Part shown: one piece after another, positions 42,454-51,164 of the stretch
Position numbering within the stretch: position 1 is the first letter of the stretch
How the letters are laid out: the number at the start of each line of letters is the position of its first letter
DNA from: VBAS01 sp964508655
GTDB taxonomy: Bacteria; Bacteroidota; Bacteroidia; Chitinophagales; Chitinophagaceae
Assembly: GCA_964508655.1 (NCBI GenBank)
Contig: CAZDUO010000011.1
Coordinates: 1-64,000 of the forward strand
Direction: 5' to 3'
Length of the DNA stretch: 64,000 nt
Notes under the pieces: generated by a model
What the model was told of the DNA's origin: nothing
Database searches by the model: none
Seen by the model: the letters and a program-made list of their open reading frames with translations, nothing else
Program-made: the position numbers and the translations under genes

Positions 42454-42906
42454 ATGGCAAGAATAAAAATCGGGTTGCCTGGAAATTTTTCTTTCACCAC
42501 AACAATTCCTGTCCGCATTACTGACATCAATTACGGCGGGCATGTGGGCAACGACACGATTCTTTCCATATTGCACGAAGCACGGGCCCGGTTCCTGGTG
42601 CATTACGGTTACACGGAGCTGAACCTGGCCGGCGTGGGAATGATTATGAGCGATGTGGGAATAGAATTCAAAAACGAACTTTTTTATGGCGAGGAGATTA
42701 TTGCCTCAGTAGCTGCTGGTGAATTTTCGAAAGTTTCCTTTGAACTTTTTTATAAGCTGGAAAAAAAAACAGCCGGTGGCAAACTGTTACCAATTGCATT
42801 TGCCAAAACAGGAATGGTTTGTTACGATTATCCGAAAAAGAAAATCACCACAATTCCGGAAGAAGTGCTGATCAAACTCACAGGCCAACCGGTTCTTCAT
42901 CAGTAG
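42454..42906 (+). CDS. acyl-CoA thioesterase, 4HBT hot-dog fold
   Basis: A 150-residue single hot-dog protein. DINYGGHVGNDTILSILHEA carries the active-site region of the 4-hydroxybenzoyl-CoA thioesterase family, with the acidic residue in the first long helix (HEARARFL). GVGMIMSDVGIEFKNELFYG and AKTGMVCYDYPKKKIT follow as the central strands. It probably hydrolyses a medium- or branched-chain acyl-CoA. The 3' end overlaps the convergent aroE by 29 bases, so both transcripts pair at their ends. Confidence 0.85.
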   Translation: MARIKIGLPGNFSFTTTIPVRITDINYGGHVGNDTILSILHEARARFLVHYGYTELNLAGVGMIMSDVGIEFKNELFYGEEIIASVAAGEFSKVSFELFYKLEKKTAGGKLLPIAFAKTGMVCYDYPKKKITTIPEEVLIKLTGQPVLHQ

Positions 42907-43630
42907 TCCATATTTTCCAGTTTTCTTCGGCCTGCAGCACCAGCATATCGTAGCCGTTTTGAATTTGAGCACCGGCGGCTTCGCCCTTTTTCAAAAAAGT
43001 GGTTTTTTCGGGATTATAAATCAGGTCAAACAGAAAATGTTCCGGCGTCAGGTATTCATATGGCAAGGGCGGGGCCTCCACAATGTTGGGAAACATGCCC
43101 AACGGCGTAGTATTGATGATGAGTTTATGCTTTTGAATGATGTCTTTTGTCAGTTGTTCATACGAGAAACAGCCGGCTGAAGGCTTGCGGGAAACAGATT
43201 TGTAGGAAACACCTGATTTTTCCAGTACATATTTCACTGCTTTTTCCGAACCGCCCGTACCCAATATGAGTGCACGGGTGTGAATGAAAGGATTCCATTT
43301 TTTACCCAATGATTTTTCAAAGCCTGCAATATCCGTATTATAGCCATATAATTTTCCATTTTTAATTTTAATACAGTTGCAGGCCCTGATTTTTTTTACA
43401 ATGGCCGACGGGTAATGAAGAAAAGAAATTACCTGTTCTTTATAAGGGATGGTTACATTCAGCCCCATCAATCCCGGGCGGGTCAATATTTTTTTCAGGT
43501 TGTCAATGTCAGGGATCGGAAAGTTTTCATAGGTACAATCCTTCAGACCTTCTTTTTCAAATTTTTCAGTAAAATATTTTTTTGAAAAAGAATGTGACAG
43601 GGGGTATCCGATCAATCCGTACAAACGCAT
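42878..43630 (-). CDS. aroE: shikimate dehydrogenase
   Basis: A 250-residue enzyme of the AroE family. The shikimate site shows YPLSHSFSKKYFTEKF and NVTIPYKEQVI with the catalytic lysine, and YGYNTDIAGFEKSLG; the NADP site shows LILGTGGSEKAVKYVLEK. It reduces 3-dehydroshikimate in chorismate synthesis. Its ATG overlaps the stop of the ComA-like gene (TGATG), so the two are translated together, a link between aromatic and sulfonate metabolism that may just be operon packing. Confidence 0.93.
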   Translation of the reverse strand: MRLYGLIGYPLSHSFSKKYFTEKFEKEGLKDCTYENFPIPDIDNLKKILTRPGLMGLNVTIPYKEQVISFLHYPSAIVKKIRACNCIKIKNGKLYGYNTDIAGFEKSLGKKWNPFIHTRALILGTGGSEKAVKYVLEKSGVSYKSVSRKPSAGCFSYEQLTKDIIQKHKLIINTTPLGMFPNIVEAPPLPYEYLTPEHFLFDLIYNPEKTTFLKKGEAAGAQIQNGYDMLVLQAEENWKIWTTDEEPVGL

Positions 43631-44400
43631 CAGGCTTCTTCTTTATTAAGAAATAAATGAAACGTGTCGCCACGAAGTCCGATCCGCATGGCTTCGAGCG
43701 GCAATACTTCCGTGGGGGCAATATTTCCCAGGTTTACATTGCAGCCGATAAGTTCTATGAAATAGAGCTGTTGTGCTTTCTGCGGTGCTTCCCAAATGAT
43801 TTTTTCGGCTGGTATCTGGGTCAGGATTTCCTGCACAAGACCTTCCCGTACCTCGCCGGTAGCACGGTAAATACCCACATTGCCCGCTTCTCTTGCTTCA
43901 GCAATCACATACGAAGCCCCGGCATTCAGTTCGGCCCGCATCAGCTCTATCCATTTATAGGGCGGAATGATATGAGCGGCATCTTTACTGCCCACTTCAC
44001 TCAGCACCTTGGCGTGTTGGGTCAATTTTTCAATGTAACCACATTTTTCTGAATGCGGGATGGTGATAGAACCGTCGCTTACTTCCACGTAGCTGATGCC
44101 ATATTCTTTGCAAACGGCCACAAAATCTTCAAACTGGTTTCGTATAAGAAATGCTTCGAACAACGTGCCCCCGAAATAAACGGGTATGTCGTAGGAACAA
44201 TAAACTTCTATTTTTTCTTTCAGGTTTGGCGTGACGAAGGATGTGCCAAAGCCCAGCTTTACAATATCAACATGCGGATGCGAAACGCTCAGGAAATTTT
44301 TGGTTTCATTAATGCTGAGTCCTTTGTCCATCACCATGGTCAGTCCGAATGAGCGGGGTTTCTGGTTGCGCTCGGGAATATTATTTAGTTTGAAGTTCAT
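43630..44400 (-). CDS. comA: phosphosulfolactate synthase (ComA family)
   Basis: A 256-residue TIM-barrel protein of the ComA family, which adds sulfite to phosphoenolpyruvate to give phosphosulfolactate. Family landmarks are RSFGLTMVMDKGLS, VDIVKLGFGTS with the catalytic lysine, DIPVYFGGTLFEAFLIRNQ, VEVSDGSITIP and VIAEAREAGNVGIYRATGEV. In methanogens it starts coenzyme M synthesis; in Bacillus it serves the spore sulfolactate. In Bacteroidota a product might feed cysteate for sulfonolipids, an inference with no other gene of that route visible here. It is coupled to aroE downstream. Confidence 0.85.
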   Translation of the reverse strand: MNFKLNNIPERNQKPRSFGLTMVMDKGLSINETKNFLSVSHPHVDIVKLGFGTSFVTPNLKEKIEVYCSYDIPVYFGGTLFEAFLIRNQFEDFVAVCKEYGISYVEVSDGSITIPHSEKCGYIEKLTQHAKVLSEVGSKDAAHIIPPYKWIELMRAELNAGASYVIAEAREAGNVGIYRATGEVREGLVQEILTQIPAEKIIWEAPQKAQQLYFIELIGCNVNLGNIAPTEVLPLEAMRIGLRGDTFHLFLNKEEA

Positions 44401-44515
44401 AGTAGTTTTTTAAAACCGCCTGCCTTGCAGAAGTTATATCAATTCAGATCTTTTACAGGCGGCCAAAAATAGGAAAGATTAACCAGAGTGACCCTGAACC
44501 TGGTCAGGATGAAAG

Positions 44516-45937
44516 TCAGATTGAACGGTTTCTTTTAAATCGAGCCACCACATCCACTACCTGTTGGTTTTGCAGGATGGAAGGATTAAGCTCTACAAAT
44601 TTTTTCAGCAGTTTCGGTGCTGTTGTCATCGCCTTTTCCAGTTGCAAAAGCGCCTCTTTTGATTTCCCCAAAGCAAAATTTACAGCGCTCAGGTAATATA
44701 AAAACAGGGGTTGTTCGTGTGTATATTCCAGTGCAGCGATTGCCTGGGTTTTGGCTTCCTGGTAAAAAGTTGCCCTGTACAAACATCGTACAAGGGCCTC
44801 CCAACCCCGGCGGTTCTTTGGCCTTGAGCTGACTATGGTTGAAAAATAATGAATGGCCTCTTTGAAAAAGCCCTGCTGCATTTTACATTCTCCCATCAGC
44901 AGATTATATTCAGGCTGCAATCTGTGAATTTTCAGGGCGGTTTCCAATTGTTTAACGGCAGTTTCCCATTGTCCTTCGTTGTAGTATGTACAGGCAATTT
45001 TGTAATAAAACCTGCTGTCGTCCGGCGCTATATGCGATGCTTTGCGATAATAAAACCTCGCCTGGGCAAGATTGTGCTGCCTTTCATAGCAATAGCCGAT
45101 GGCTTCGAAAATCAGCGGCTCAGGTTTTGAAAGTTCCAGAACTTTTTCCAATACTTCAATGGCTTCCCGGTACTTCCGCAGGCGAATATATGCATCACCC
45201 ATATTTCGATAGGCATAATCAAACTTTTCATTAATCGCCAGCGCATACTGGTAGGCATCCAGTGCCTTTTCGTAAAGTTTCAGGCCCTGGTAAGCAGCGG
45301 CAAGATTGAACCATGCCAGCTCATTGTAAGGATAATTGTCAATGATTTTCTGATGCAGCCGGATGCCTTCTTCGTTTCGGCCCGTAAAATCAGTCCAGAA
45401 ACAGATTTTATATAAAGCTTCTTCATTATTCGGATCTTCCTCTAGTATCAGTTTCAGGCAATCAAACACTTTCTCAAATTCCTGGTAATCGTCATACACA
45501 TCGGCCAGTTCAAAGAGCAGCGAATTTTTTTCATCCCCCCCAAAAAGGGATAAAGCCTGCTCAAGGATTTCGGCTGCTTTTTCAGGGTTATCCATGGCCA
45601 GCCAGGCATCTGTTTTCAATATATAAATATTGATATCCCCTTTATCGAGCATGGCGGCTTTGTCCAGTACTGTCAGCGCTTCGGGGTACTTGTGGGCAGC
45701 AATCATCAGGTCGGCCTTTCGGATGAGAATGACAGATGAAAACGGGTATTGTTCAGTTCCTTTTTCGGCAGCTTCCAGTGCCCGGCCCAGGTCTTCTTTT
45801 TCGTCAAAATAATCAATGATTTTTTCAAATGATTCCTCGTCCAGGTATGACTGGCTGCGGCCTTTTTTCAGATTCTCGTATTTCCTCAGGATTTCATTCA
45901 GCTCGTGGTTGTTTTCGCGGTGGGGAGATTCTTTCAT
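44516..45937 (-). CDS. cytosolic tetratricopeptide-repeat protein
   Basis: A 473-residue protein made almost entirely of TPRs (about twelve units, for example GDAYIRLRKYREAIEVLEKV, AIGYCYERQHNLAQARFYYR and KIACTYYNEGQWETAVKQLE). There is no signal peptide or membrane helix, which separates it from the membrane TPR proteins at 1.5-11 kb. The ATG at 45937 (MKESPHRENNHELNEILRK) is chosen over a TTG 16 codons upstream. It is a protein-protein scaffold conserved in Bacteroidota; partners are unknown. It lies upstream of comA on the same strand with a 115-base gap that contains an inverted repeat (CCGCCTG/CAGGCGG). Confidence 0.85.
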   Translation of the reverse strand: MKESPHRENNHELNEILRKYENLKKGRSQSYLDEESFEKIIDYFDEKEDLGRALEAAEKGTEQYPFSSVILIRKADLMIAAHKYPEALTVLDKAAMLDKGDINIYILKTDAWLAMDNPEKAAEILEQALSLFGGDEKNSLLFELADVYDDYQEFEKVFDCLKLILEEDPNNEEALYKICFWTDFTGRNEEGIRLHQKIIDNYPYNELAWFNLAAAYQGLKLYEKALDAYQYALAINEKFDYAYRNMGDAYIRLRKYREAIEVLEKVLELSKPEPLIFEAIGYCYERQHNLAQARFYYRKASHIAPDDSRFYYKIACTYYNEGQWETAVKQLETALKIHRLQPEYNLLMGECKMQQGFFKEAIHYFSTIVSSRPKNRRGWEALVRCLYRATFYQEAKTQAIAALEYTHEQPLFLYYLSAVNFALGKSKEALLQLEKAMTTAPKLLKKFVELNPSILQNQQVVDVVARFKRNRSI

Positions 45938-46045
45938 GAAAGTCAAAGGTTTAGTCAAGTTACCTATTTTTAGATATTCCGGCAAGTTTTAATAACTTTT
46001 TTCCGGATTTGGCGTTAAATAAATGTCAAAGATGTGGACAGACGG

Positions 46046-46078
46046 TTTGTTTTATGAATATTTTTATTTTTAAATTTG
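46046..46078 (+). promoter_or_regulatory. promoter of the small exported protein gene
   Basis: TTTG at 46046-46049, a 21-base spacer and TAAATTTG at 46071-46078 fit the Bacteroidota consensus. The ATG at 46087 is only 8 bases behind the -7 box. Confidence 0.6.
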
Positions 46079-46086
46079 TCGGGCGG

Positions 46087-46446
46087 ATGAAAATCAATAA
46101 AACAATATTCCGGACGACTGCAATCAGGAAAGTTGCAACACTTACGCTGATAGCGGCTTCAGCAATGACAGCTTTTGCAACCCTTGGAGATGGAAAATCA
46201 AAAGGTAAAAAAGCTTCTTTGCTGAATAATAAAACTGTTATCTCCCCAGGAAAATTTACCCTTAAATCGGGTTACCAATATCGCGGCAGCCAAATCATTA
46301 ACCAGCAAAGGGCCAACAATACTGTAACTCTAAATTCACTTGTTACATACCAAAAAGGTAACATGACCTATATTCTGCCAGTAAAGACTGTGATTCCGCA
46401 AAAAGTGAAAGTTTCACTGGGTATTCCCCAACTGAACAAGAAATAA
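46087..46446 (+). CDS. small exported protein, unknown function
   Basis: A 119-residue protein with a twin-hydrophobic signal (MKINKTIFRTTAIRKVATLT through AASAMTAFA). The mature part is rich in Lys, Gln, Asn and Val, with repeated beta-strand patterns (YQYRGSQIINQQ, NTVTLNSLVTYQKGNMTYIL, PVKTVIPQKVKVSLGIPQL). The start at 46087 is supported by the consensus promoter directly in front; the frame is open farther upstream but without a good start. I do not recognise the family. It may be a periplasmic or surface beta protein. Confidence 0.65.
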   Translation: MKINKTIFRTTAIRKVATLTLIAASAMTAFATLGDGKSKGKKASLLNNKTVISPGKFTLKSGYQYRGSQIINQQRANNTVTLNSLVTYQKGNMTYILPVKTVIPQKVKVSLGIPQLNKK

Positions 46447-46454
46447 TTTTCAGC

Positions 46455-47123
46455 CTACCTGTTTTTACCTGCTTCTTTACTCTCTTCGTATGTCATTACC
46501 CTGTACCCGCTTTTGGGTAATTCAAATTTGGTGGCAGGCACAATATTGAAACTTACTTTTGAAACAGTGTAGGTTACTTTCAGGCTGCCTATGGTAGTTT
46601 CGTATTCCATTGCAAGGCCAGGCAGCGTTTTATACGCATATTCAAAATCACGGTTATCAGCCACAAGGTCACGGGTAAAAAATACATAGATGGTGGTGCC
46701 GTTTGTCATAGTGCCAACGGCTTTCTGGCATTTATAACCTGCTATCTCTTTGTATTCTTCCACAAAGCTGAATGTTATTCCTTCGTACTTTTTGTTCGCA
46801 TCCTTCCAGTTTTCAGGTGTCATGGTAATCAGGTACTTCTGTTCACCATATTCTTTCAGCACATTTACTTTCCCGGTTTTACCATCTACTATAGTTGCTT
46901 CCACGCCCAGCGAACTTACTCTTTCAAACCGGGTATGGTAGCCTTTCAGGTAAACCACACTCGTGGCTCCGTCAAACATGTCAGCAATAGATGGATTGTT
47001 ATTGCCGGTAGCTACAACAATATCAAAAGTGATAGTTCCCTCGGTTATCCTTTTTTGTCCCGATACATTAATAACCAAAAGTGCATTAAATAAAACCCAA
47101 AAAGCGTATTGAAACTTTTTCAT
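46455..47123 (-). CDS. secreted protein, DUF4412-like
   Basis: A 222-residue exported protein with signal peptide (MKKFQYAFWVLFNALLVINV, cleavage near VSGQK). Beta-strand-rich mature part: RITEGTITFDIVVATG, YLKGYHTRFERVS, and GYKCQKAVGTMTNGTTIYVF followed by FTRDLVADNRDFEYAYKTLP and GLAMEYETTIG. This order (GxMxxE-type ends and a YKCQKA strand) recalls the DUF4412/GLPGLI group of Bacteroidota periplasmic proteins, whose function is unknown. It is convergent with the small exported protein gene and lies downstream of yidC on the same strand. Confidence 0.75.
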   Translation of the reverse strand: MKKFQYAFWVLFNALLVINVSGQKRITEGTITFDIVVATGNNNPSIADMFDGATSVVYLKGYHTRFERVSSLGVEATIVDGKTGKVNVLKEYGEQKYLITMTPENWKDANKKYEGITFSFVEEYKEIAGYKCQKAVGTMTNGTTIYVFFTRDLVADNRDFEYAYKTLPGLAMEYETTIGSLKVTYTVSKVSFNIVPATKFELPKSGYRVMTYEESKEAGKNR

Positions 47124-47214
47124 ATTTATTTACCGCTAAAAAGACGTGCCAATTTAACCAAATAGTTGTACAGGCAGATTAAGGTTTGCCAATCTCCGGC
47201 TGATTTAACAAAAA

Positions 47215-49065
47215 TCAGCGTTTGCTTTTGGCCTGCATTTCTTTCATTTTCTTTTGTTGATCCTGCATTTGTTCAAACCGCTCCTGCCATTTCGATTTGG
47301 CCTTGGGTTTTTTGCGATTCTCTTCCATTCTTGCAAGAATCTTATCGTGGTCAATGATGTAATTCAGAATTACAAACTGCAATCCAAGGGTTATCAGGTT
47401 TGAGACAGTATAATACCATGTAAGCGCTGCCGGCAACCGGTTGAAAATAAACAACAGGAATACCGGGAAAATATAAGGCATGTACTTCAGTACGGGGTTG
47501 CTCTGGTCAGGTGACAAACTCATGCTGTAAAGTGAAATCAGAAAACTGGTAAGGCAGGCCGTGATGGTAAAAAGGCTTACATGCGTGCCGTAAATAGAAC
47601 TGATGACAGGAATATGCCCGAAATCGAGTATGGAATCGTAAGCTGAAAGATCTTTTGCCCAAAGAAAACTTTCTCCCCGCAGGTCAACATACGAATTAAA
47701 AAAGCTGTACAAGGCAAAAAAGATGGGTATCTGCAACAAAGCTGGAATACAACCGCCCAATGGGTTTACTCCCGCTTCACGAAACAGCTTCATCTGCTCC
47801 ATGCTCATCTGCTGCTGGTCTTTGCCAAACTTTTCACGCAGCTTTTCAATTTCCGGCCGCAGCACTTTCATTTTAGCGCCGCTCAGGTAGCTGGAATAAG
47901 TAAGCGGCGAAATAAGAATACGGATGACAAAAGTGAGCAGCAAAATTGCTATACCATAGCTGCCTCCCACCAGGTTTCTTAAAAAATCAAAAACGGGCAG
48001 CACAATGTACTTATTAATGGGCCGCACAAAGGCATAAATGCTTTGCCCCAGGTTCACCAGCTTGCCCATCTCCATGTTGTACTTTTTCAAAATACGGTAA
48101 TCGCATGGGCCGTAAAATACGGACAAGGGTATGCTGACCGAATTTCCTTTTGCATCCAGCCGCATCGTGGCAGTTGACTGCACTACGGTACTAGAATCAT
48201 TCGGAATAATCCACTCCAGCTTACCACCGGTAAATTTATTCTTTGCTACCAGTATGCCGTTGAAAAAGCGCTGCCGCATGGCCACCCATTGCACCGGTTT
48301 GTCAAACTCCACATCGCTGCGGCGGCCGATAGTGTGGTAATCAAATTCGCCATCTTCCACATATCCTGCCTGCGTATTGGTTCTTTCGTACATCAGGTCA
48401 GGTTCCTGCGTCACCGATTTGTATTGCCATTGCAGGTTCAGCACTTCGTTACTCAGCAATTGCCTGGCTCCGTCCATGTTTACGGTGAAGTCAATCATAT
48501 ATTCATCTTTGCGAAGCACAAACTCATGGGTGATGGAAGGACCGGCGCTATCAGCTGCCAGTGTAAAATTTATTACCTGCGAACCGTCCTCTGTTTTTAG
48601 CACGCTACCGGGTGTAAAATTTAAATCGCTGATTCTTGCACTCTGGTTCGAAGCGGTATTTATAGAATAATCTATTTTGTCAAAATCAGTAGAAGCAAGC
48701 AGCACCGGTTTGTCCTGCTGGCTTTTGAATTTTTTCAGCTCAATGCTTTTGGGCTGACCTCCTTTGCTTGTGAAAGTGACTTTAAAAACTTCATTCTCCA
48801 ATGTTACTAAATACTCTGTACCTGCAGCGGCCTTCTGGTATTGTCCGGCCGTATTATTTTTATGTTGTACTTGTATCTGTGCCGGTTCTTTTTTTTCAGC
48901 CAATGTATCTGTCTCAGGTTTTGGCTGCGAGGCTTTGGCTATCGAGTCAGCAATTGCCTTCTTTTGCCGCATTGCTGACTGTTCTTTATTTATATAAAAA
49001 AAGTACGCAAAGAAAAGCAGCGCCAGCACCACAAAACCAATGATTGTATTACGGTCAAAATTCAT
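47215..49065 (-). CDS. yidC: membrane protein insertase YidC
   Basis: A 616-residue YidC/Oxa1 protein of the long, Gram-negative type. One N-terminal helix (MNFDRNTIIGFVVLALLFFA) is followed by a large periplasmic beta-sandwich (residues ~75-350) and the five-helix insertase core from IAILLLTFVIRILISPLTYS on, with the positively charged cytoplasmic hairpin (KMKVLRPEIEKLREKFGKD) and a basic tail (KAKSKWQERFEQMQDQQKKM). It inserts and folds inner-membrane proteins alone or with SecYEG. The ATG at 49065 is preferred; an upstream in-frame codon would add 15 unlikely residues. A TATCTTTG box lies about 25 bases upstream on this strand. Confidence 0.95.
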   Translation of the reverse strand: MNFDRNTIIGFVVLALLFFAYFFYINKEQSAMRQKKAIADSIAKASQPKPETDTLAEKKEPAQIQVQHKNNTAGQYQKAAAGTEYLVTLENEVFKVTFTSKGGQPKSIELKKFKSQQDKPVLLASTDFDKIDYSINTASNQSARISDLNFTPGSVLKTEDGSQVINFTLAADSAGPSITHEFVLRKDEYMIDFTVNMDGARQLLSNEVLNLQWQYKSVTQEPDLMYERTNTQAGYVEDGEFDYHTIGRRSDVEFDKPVQWVAMRQRFFNGILVAKNKFTGGKLEWIIPNDSSTVVQSTATMRLDAKGNSVSIPLSVFYGPCDYRILKKYNMEMGKLVNLGQSIYAFVRPINKYIVLPVFDFLRNLVGGSYGIAILLLTFVIRILISPLTYSSYLSGAKMKVLRPEIEKLREKFGKDQQQMSMEQMKLFREAGVNPLGGCIPALLQIPIFFALYSFFNSYVDLRGESFLWAKDLSAYDSILDFGHIPVISSIYGTHVSLFTITACLTSFLISLYSMSLSPDQSNPVLKYMPYIFPVFLLFIFNRLPAALTWYYTVSNLITLGLQFVILNYIIDHDKILARMEENRKKPKAKSKWQERFEQMQDQQKKMKEMQAKSKR

Positions 49066-49198
49066 GTATCTGAAAAATTTTTGGAGGGGGCAAAGATAGG
49101 GTAAAGTCACAAGAGGGAGGGATTCTGGTTGCTATGGAAATTCAATCAATTATCGTGTGCCTGAAATTTATTCTTACTTCAATGCCTTTATCTTATTT

Positions 49199-49236
49199 TG
49201 ACTTCTGACTTCTGACATCAGACCTCCGACTTCAAA
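49199..49236. repeat. GACTTC-type repeat overlapping the 3' end of pyrG
   Basis: A run of imperfect GACTTCT/GACTTCC/GACATCA words. Its right part (49218 on) encodes the last residues (LKSEV) and the stop codon of PyrG. Related runs occur at 53265-53319 and 56334-56380. Confidence 0.65.
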
Positions 49237-50888
49237 CTTCCCATCATCTCCTTTTGAAATACAGGATTTTTGAAAACGATTTTCCCTTCGGCATATTTTT
49301 TAGCTGCAGCTACAAAATGAACAAAAATCGGCTGGGGATTTTCTACCGTGCTTTTTAGCTCGGGATGATATTGAACGCCTATAAAGAACGGGTGCGAAGG
49401 AATTTCCATAATTTCTATCAACCCTGTTTGCGGATTGCGGCCGCTGGCAATCATGCCGTTTTTTTCAAACTGCTCAAGGTATTTATTGTTGAATTCATAC
49501 CGGTGCCTGTGTCTTTCATTTACCTGCAGCCGCCCATAAATTTTATGTGCCAGCGAATCTTCAAGTATATCGCATGTATAAGAGCCCAGCCGCATGGTAC
49601 CACCCTTCATGGTAATTTTTTTCTGCTCTTCCATCATATCAATCACCGGCTCGCTGCAGTTGGGGTCCATTTCGGTGGAATGGGCACCTTTTATTCCCAG
49701 CACATTTCTTGCAAATTCAATCACCGACATCTGCATGCCAAGGCAAATGCCAAAGAACGGCAACCCGTTTTCACGGGCATATTTTACCGCCGTAATTTTT
49801 CCTTCAATACCGCGGTGACCAAAACCCGGCGCCACCAGCAATCCTTCAAGCCCGGCCAGTTTTTCACTCACATTATCTGCCGTGATGAATTCTGAATGAA
49901 TATACTGCACTTGCACCCTGCAGTCGTTCACGGCTCCGGCATGCACAAAAGATTCAAGAATGGATTTATATGCATCCTGCAGCTCCACGTATTTCCCTAT
50001 TAACCCGATGGTAACTTTTGATTTCGGATTTTTCAGCTTGCTGATAAATTCTTTCCATTTCGTAAGTTCAGGTTCACTGCAACCGGCGATATTCAGTTTC
50101 TTCAGTACTATTTCATCCAGTTTTTCTTCCATCATTATCAGCGGCACTTCGTAAATGGTACTGGCATCCCTTGCCTCAATCACCGCTTCCGGCTTTACAT
50201 TGCAAAAAAGTGCAATCTTCCGCTTGATGTCGTTGGTCAGCGCTTCCTCGGTGCGGCACACAATCACATCCGGAAACACACCTTCCTGGCTCAATAGTTT
50301 GACCGAATGTTGTGTAGGTTTGGTTTTTAATTCTTTTGCCGCTTTCAGGTATGGAATCAATGTTAGATGCACTACCAGCAGATCTTCATCCGGCAGTTCC
50401 CACTGCAACTGGCGTACTGCTTCAATGTAGGGCAGCGATTCAATATCACCCACTGTGCCGCCGATTTCCGTAATCACAATATCATAATCGCCGCTTTCTC
50501 CCAGCAGTTTCATCCGCCGCTTTATTTCATCGGTGATGTGAGGAATTACCTGCACGGTTTTTCCCAAATAAGCCCCTTCCCTTTCTTTGTTGATTACCGT
50601 CTGGTAAATGCGACCCGTCGTCACATTATTGGCCTGCGAAGTATAAATGTTAAGGAACCTTTCATAGTGGCCAAGATCCAGGTCGGTTTCGGCACCATCT
50701 TCCGTCACATAACACTCGCCATGCTCATACGGATTCAGTGTGCCGGGATCCACGTTGATGTAAGGATCAAATTTCTGAATGGTGACACGCAGCCCCCTTG
50801 CCTGCAGCAGTTTGGCAAGTGATGCTGAGATGATTCCCTTACCCAGCGATGAAGTAACTCCCCCCGTAACAAATACATACTTGGCCAT
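49218..50888 (-). CDS. pyrG: CTP synthase
   Basis: A 556-residue two-domain enzyme that makes CTP from UTP, ATP and glutamine. The synthetase half starts KYVFVTGGVTSSLGKGIISA and has EIGGTVGDIESLPYIEAVRQ; the glutaminase half has FFGICLGMQMSVIEFARNVL with the nucleophile Cys and the His-Glu pair in VQYHPELKSTVE. It is 10-20 residues longer than usual because the C-terminal tail, including its stop, runs into a GACTTC-type repeat. It lies upstream of yidC on the same strand with 150 bases in between. Confidence 0.96.
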   Translation of the reverse strand: MAKYVFVTGGVTSSLGKGIISASLAKLLQARGLRVTIQKFDPYINVDPGTLNPYEHGECYVTEDGAETDLDLGHYERFLNIYTSQANNVTTGRIYQTVINKEREGAYLGKTVQVIPHITDEIKRRMKLLGESGDYDIVITEIGGTVGDIESLPYIEAVRQLQWELPDEDLLVVHLTLIPYLKAAKELKTKPTQHSVKLLSQEGVFPDVIVCRTEEALTNDIKRKIALFCNVKPEAVIEARDASTIYEVPLIMMEEKLDEIVLKKLNIAGCSEPELTKWKEFISKLKNPKSKVTIGLIGKYVELQDAYKSILESFVHAGAVNDCRVQVQYIHSEFITADNVSEKLAGLEGLLVAPGFGHRGIEGKITAVKYARENGLPFFGICLGMQMSVIEFARNVLGIKGAHSTEMDPNCSEPVIDMMEEQKKITMKGGTMRLGSYTCDILEDSLAHKIYGRLQVNERHRHRYEFNNKYLEQFEKNGMIASGRNPQTGLIEIMEIPSHPFFIGVQYHPELKSTVENPQPIFVHFVAAAKKYAEGKIVFKNPVFQKEMMGSLKSEV

Positions 50889-51101
50889 ATCCTTAAATCG
50901 TGTTTTATAAAAAAAATTATGGGCCCGGCAACACGTCTTTTCTCAACACCTGTTGCGTCGCTCTCTTGTACATCCAGTAATTCTATTCAGCTATTTTAAT
51001 GTAAGAACACTCAGCCCTGGTTTGACCTGCGGATGATACTTCGAAAGGCTCAGTATTAGTTCCGGGAGGTCAGGCAAAACTAATAGAAATTTTCTGGCCG
51101 T

Positions 51102-51129
51102 AAAAAAAGCTTTCCACGTTTTGTGGAAA
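51102..51129 (-). terminator. terminator of the outer-membrane barrel gene
   Basis: On the minus strand TTTCCAC and GTGGAAA (51129-51123 with 51117-51111) form a 7-bp stem with a 5-base loop, followed by a run of seven T. Confidence 0.75.
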
Positions 51130-51164
51130 AAAGAAAGAGAAAAAACTTTTCCCTGATAATTCTT

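Noticed and set aside
44401..44515. CCGCCTG/CAGGCGG inverted repeat as a terminator after the TPR gene
   Set aside because: The arms are about 30 bases apart and no T-tract follows, so a terminator is not supported.
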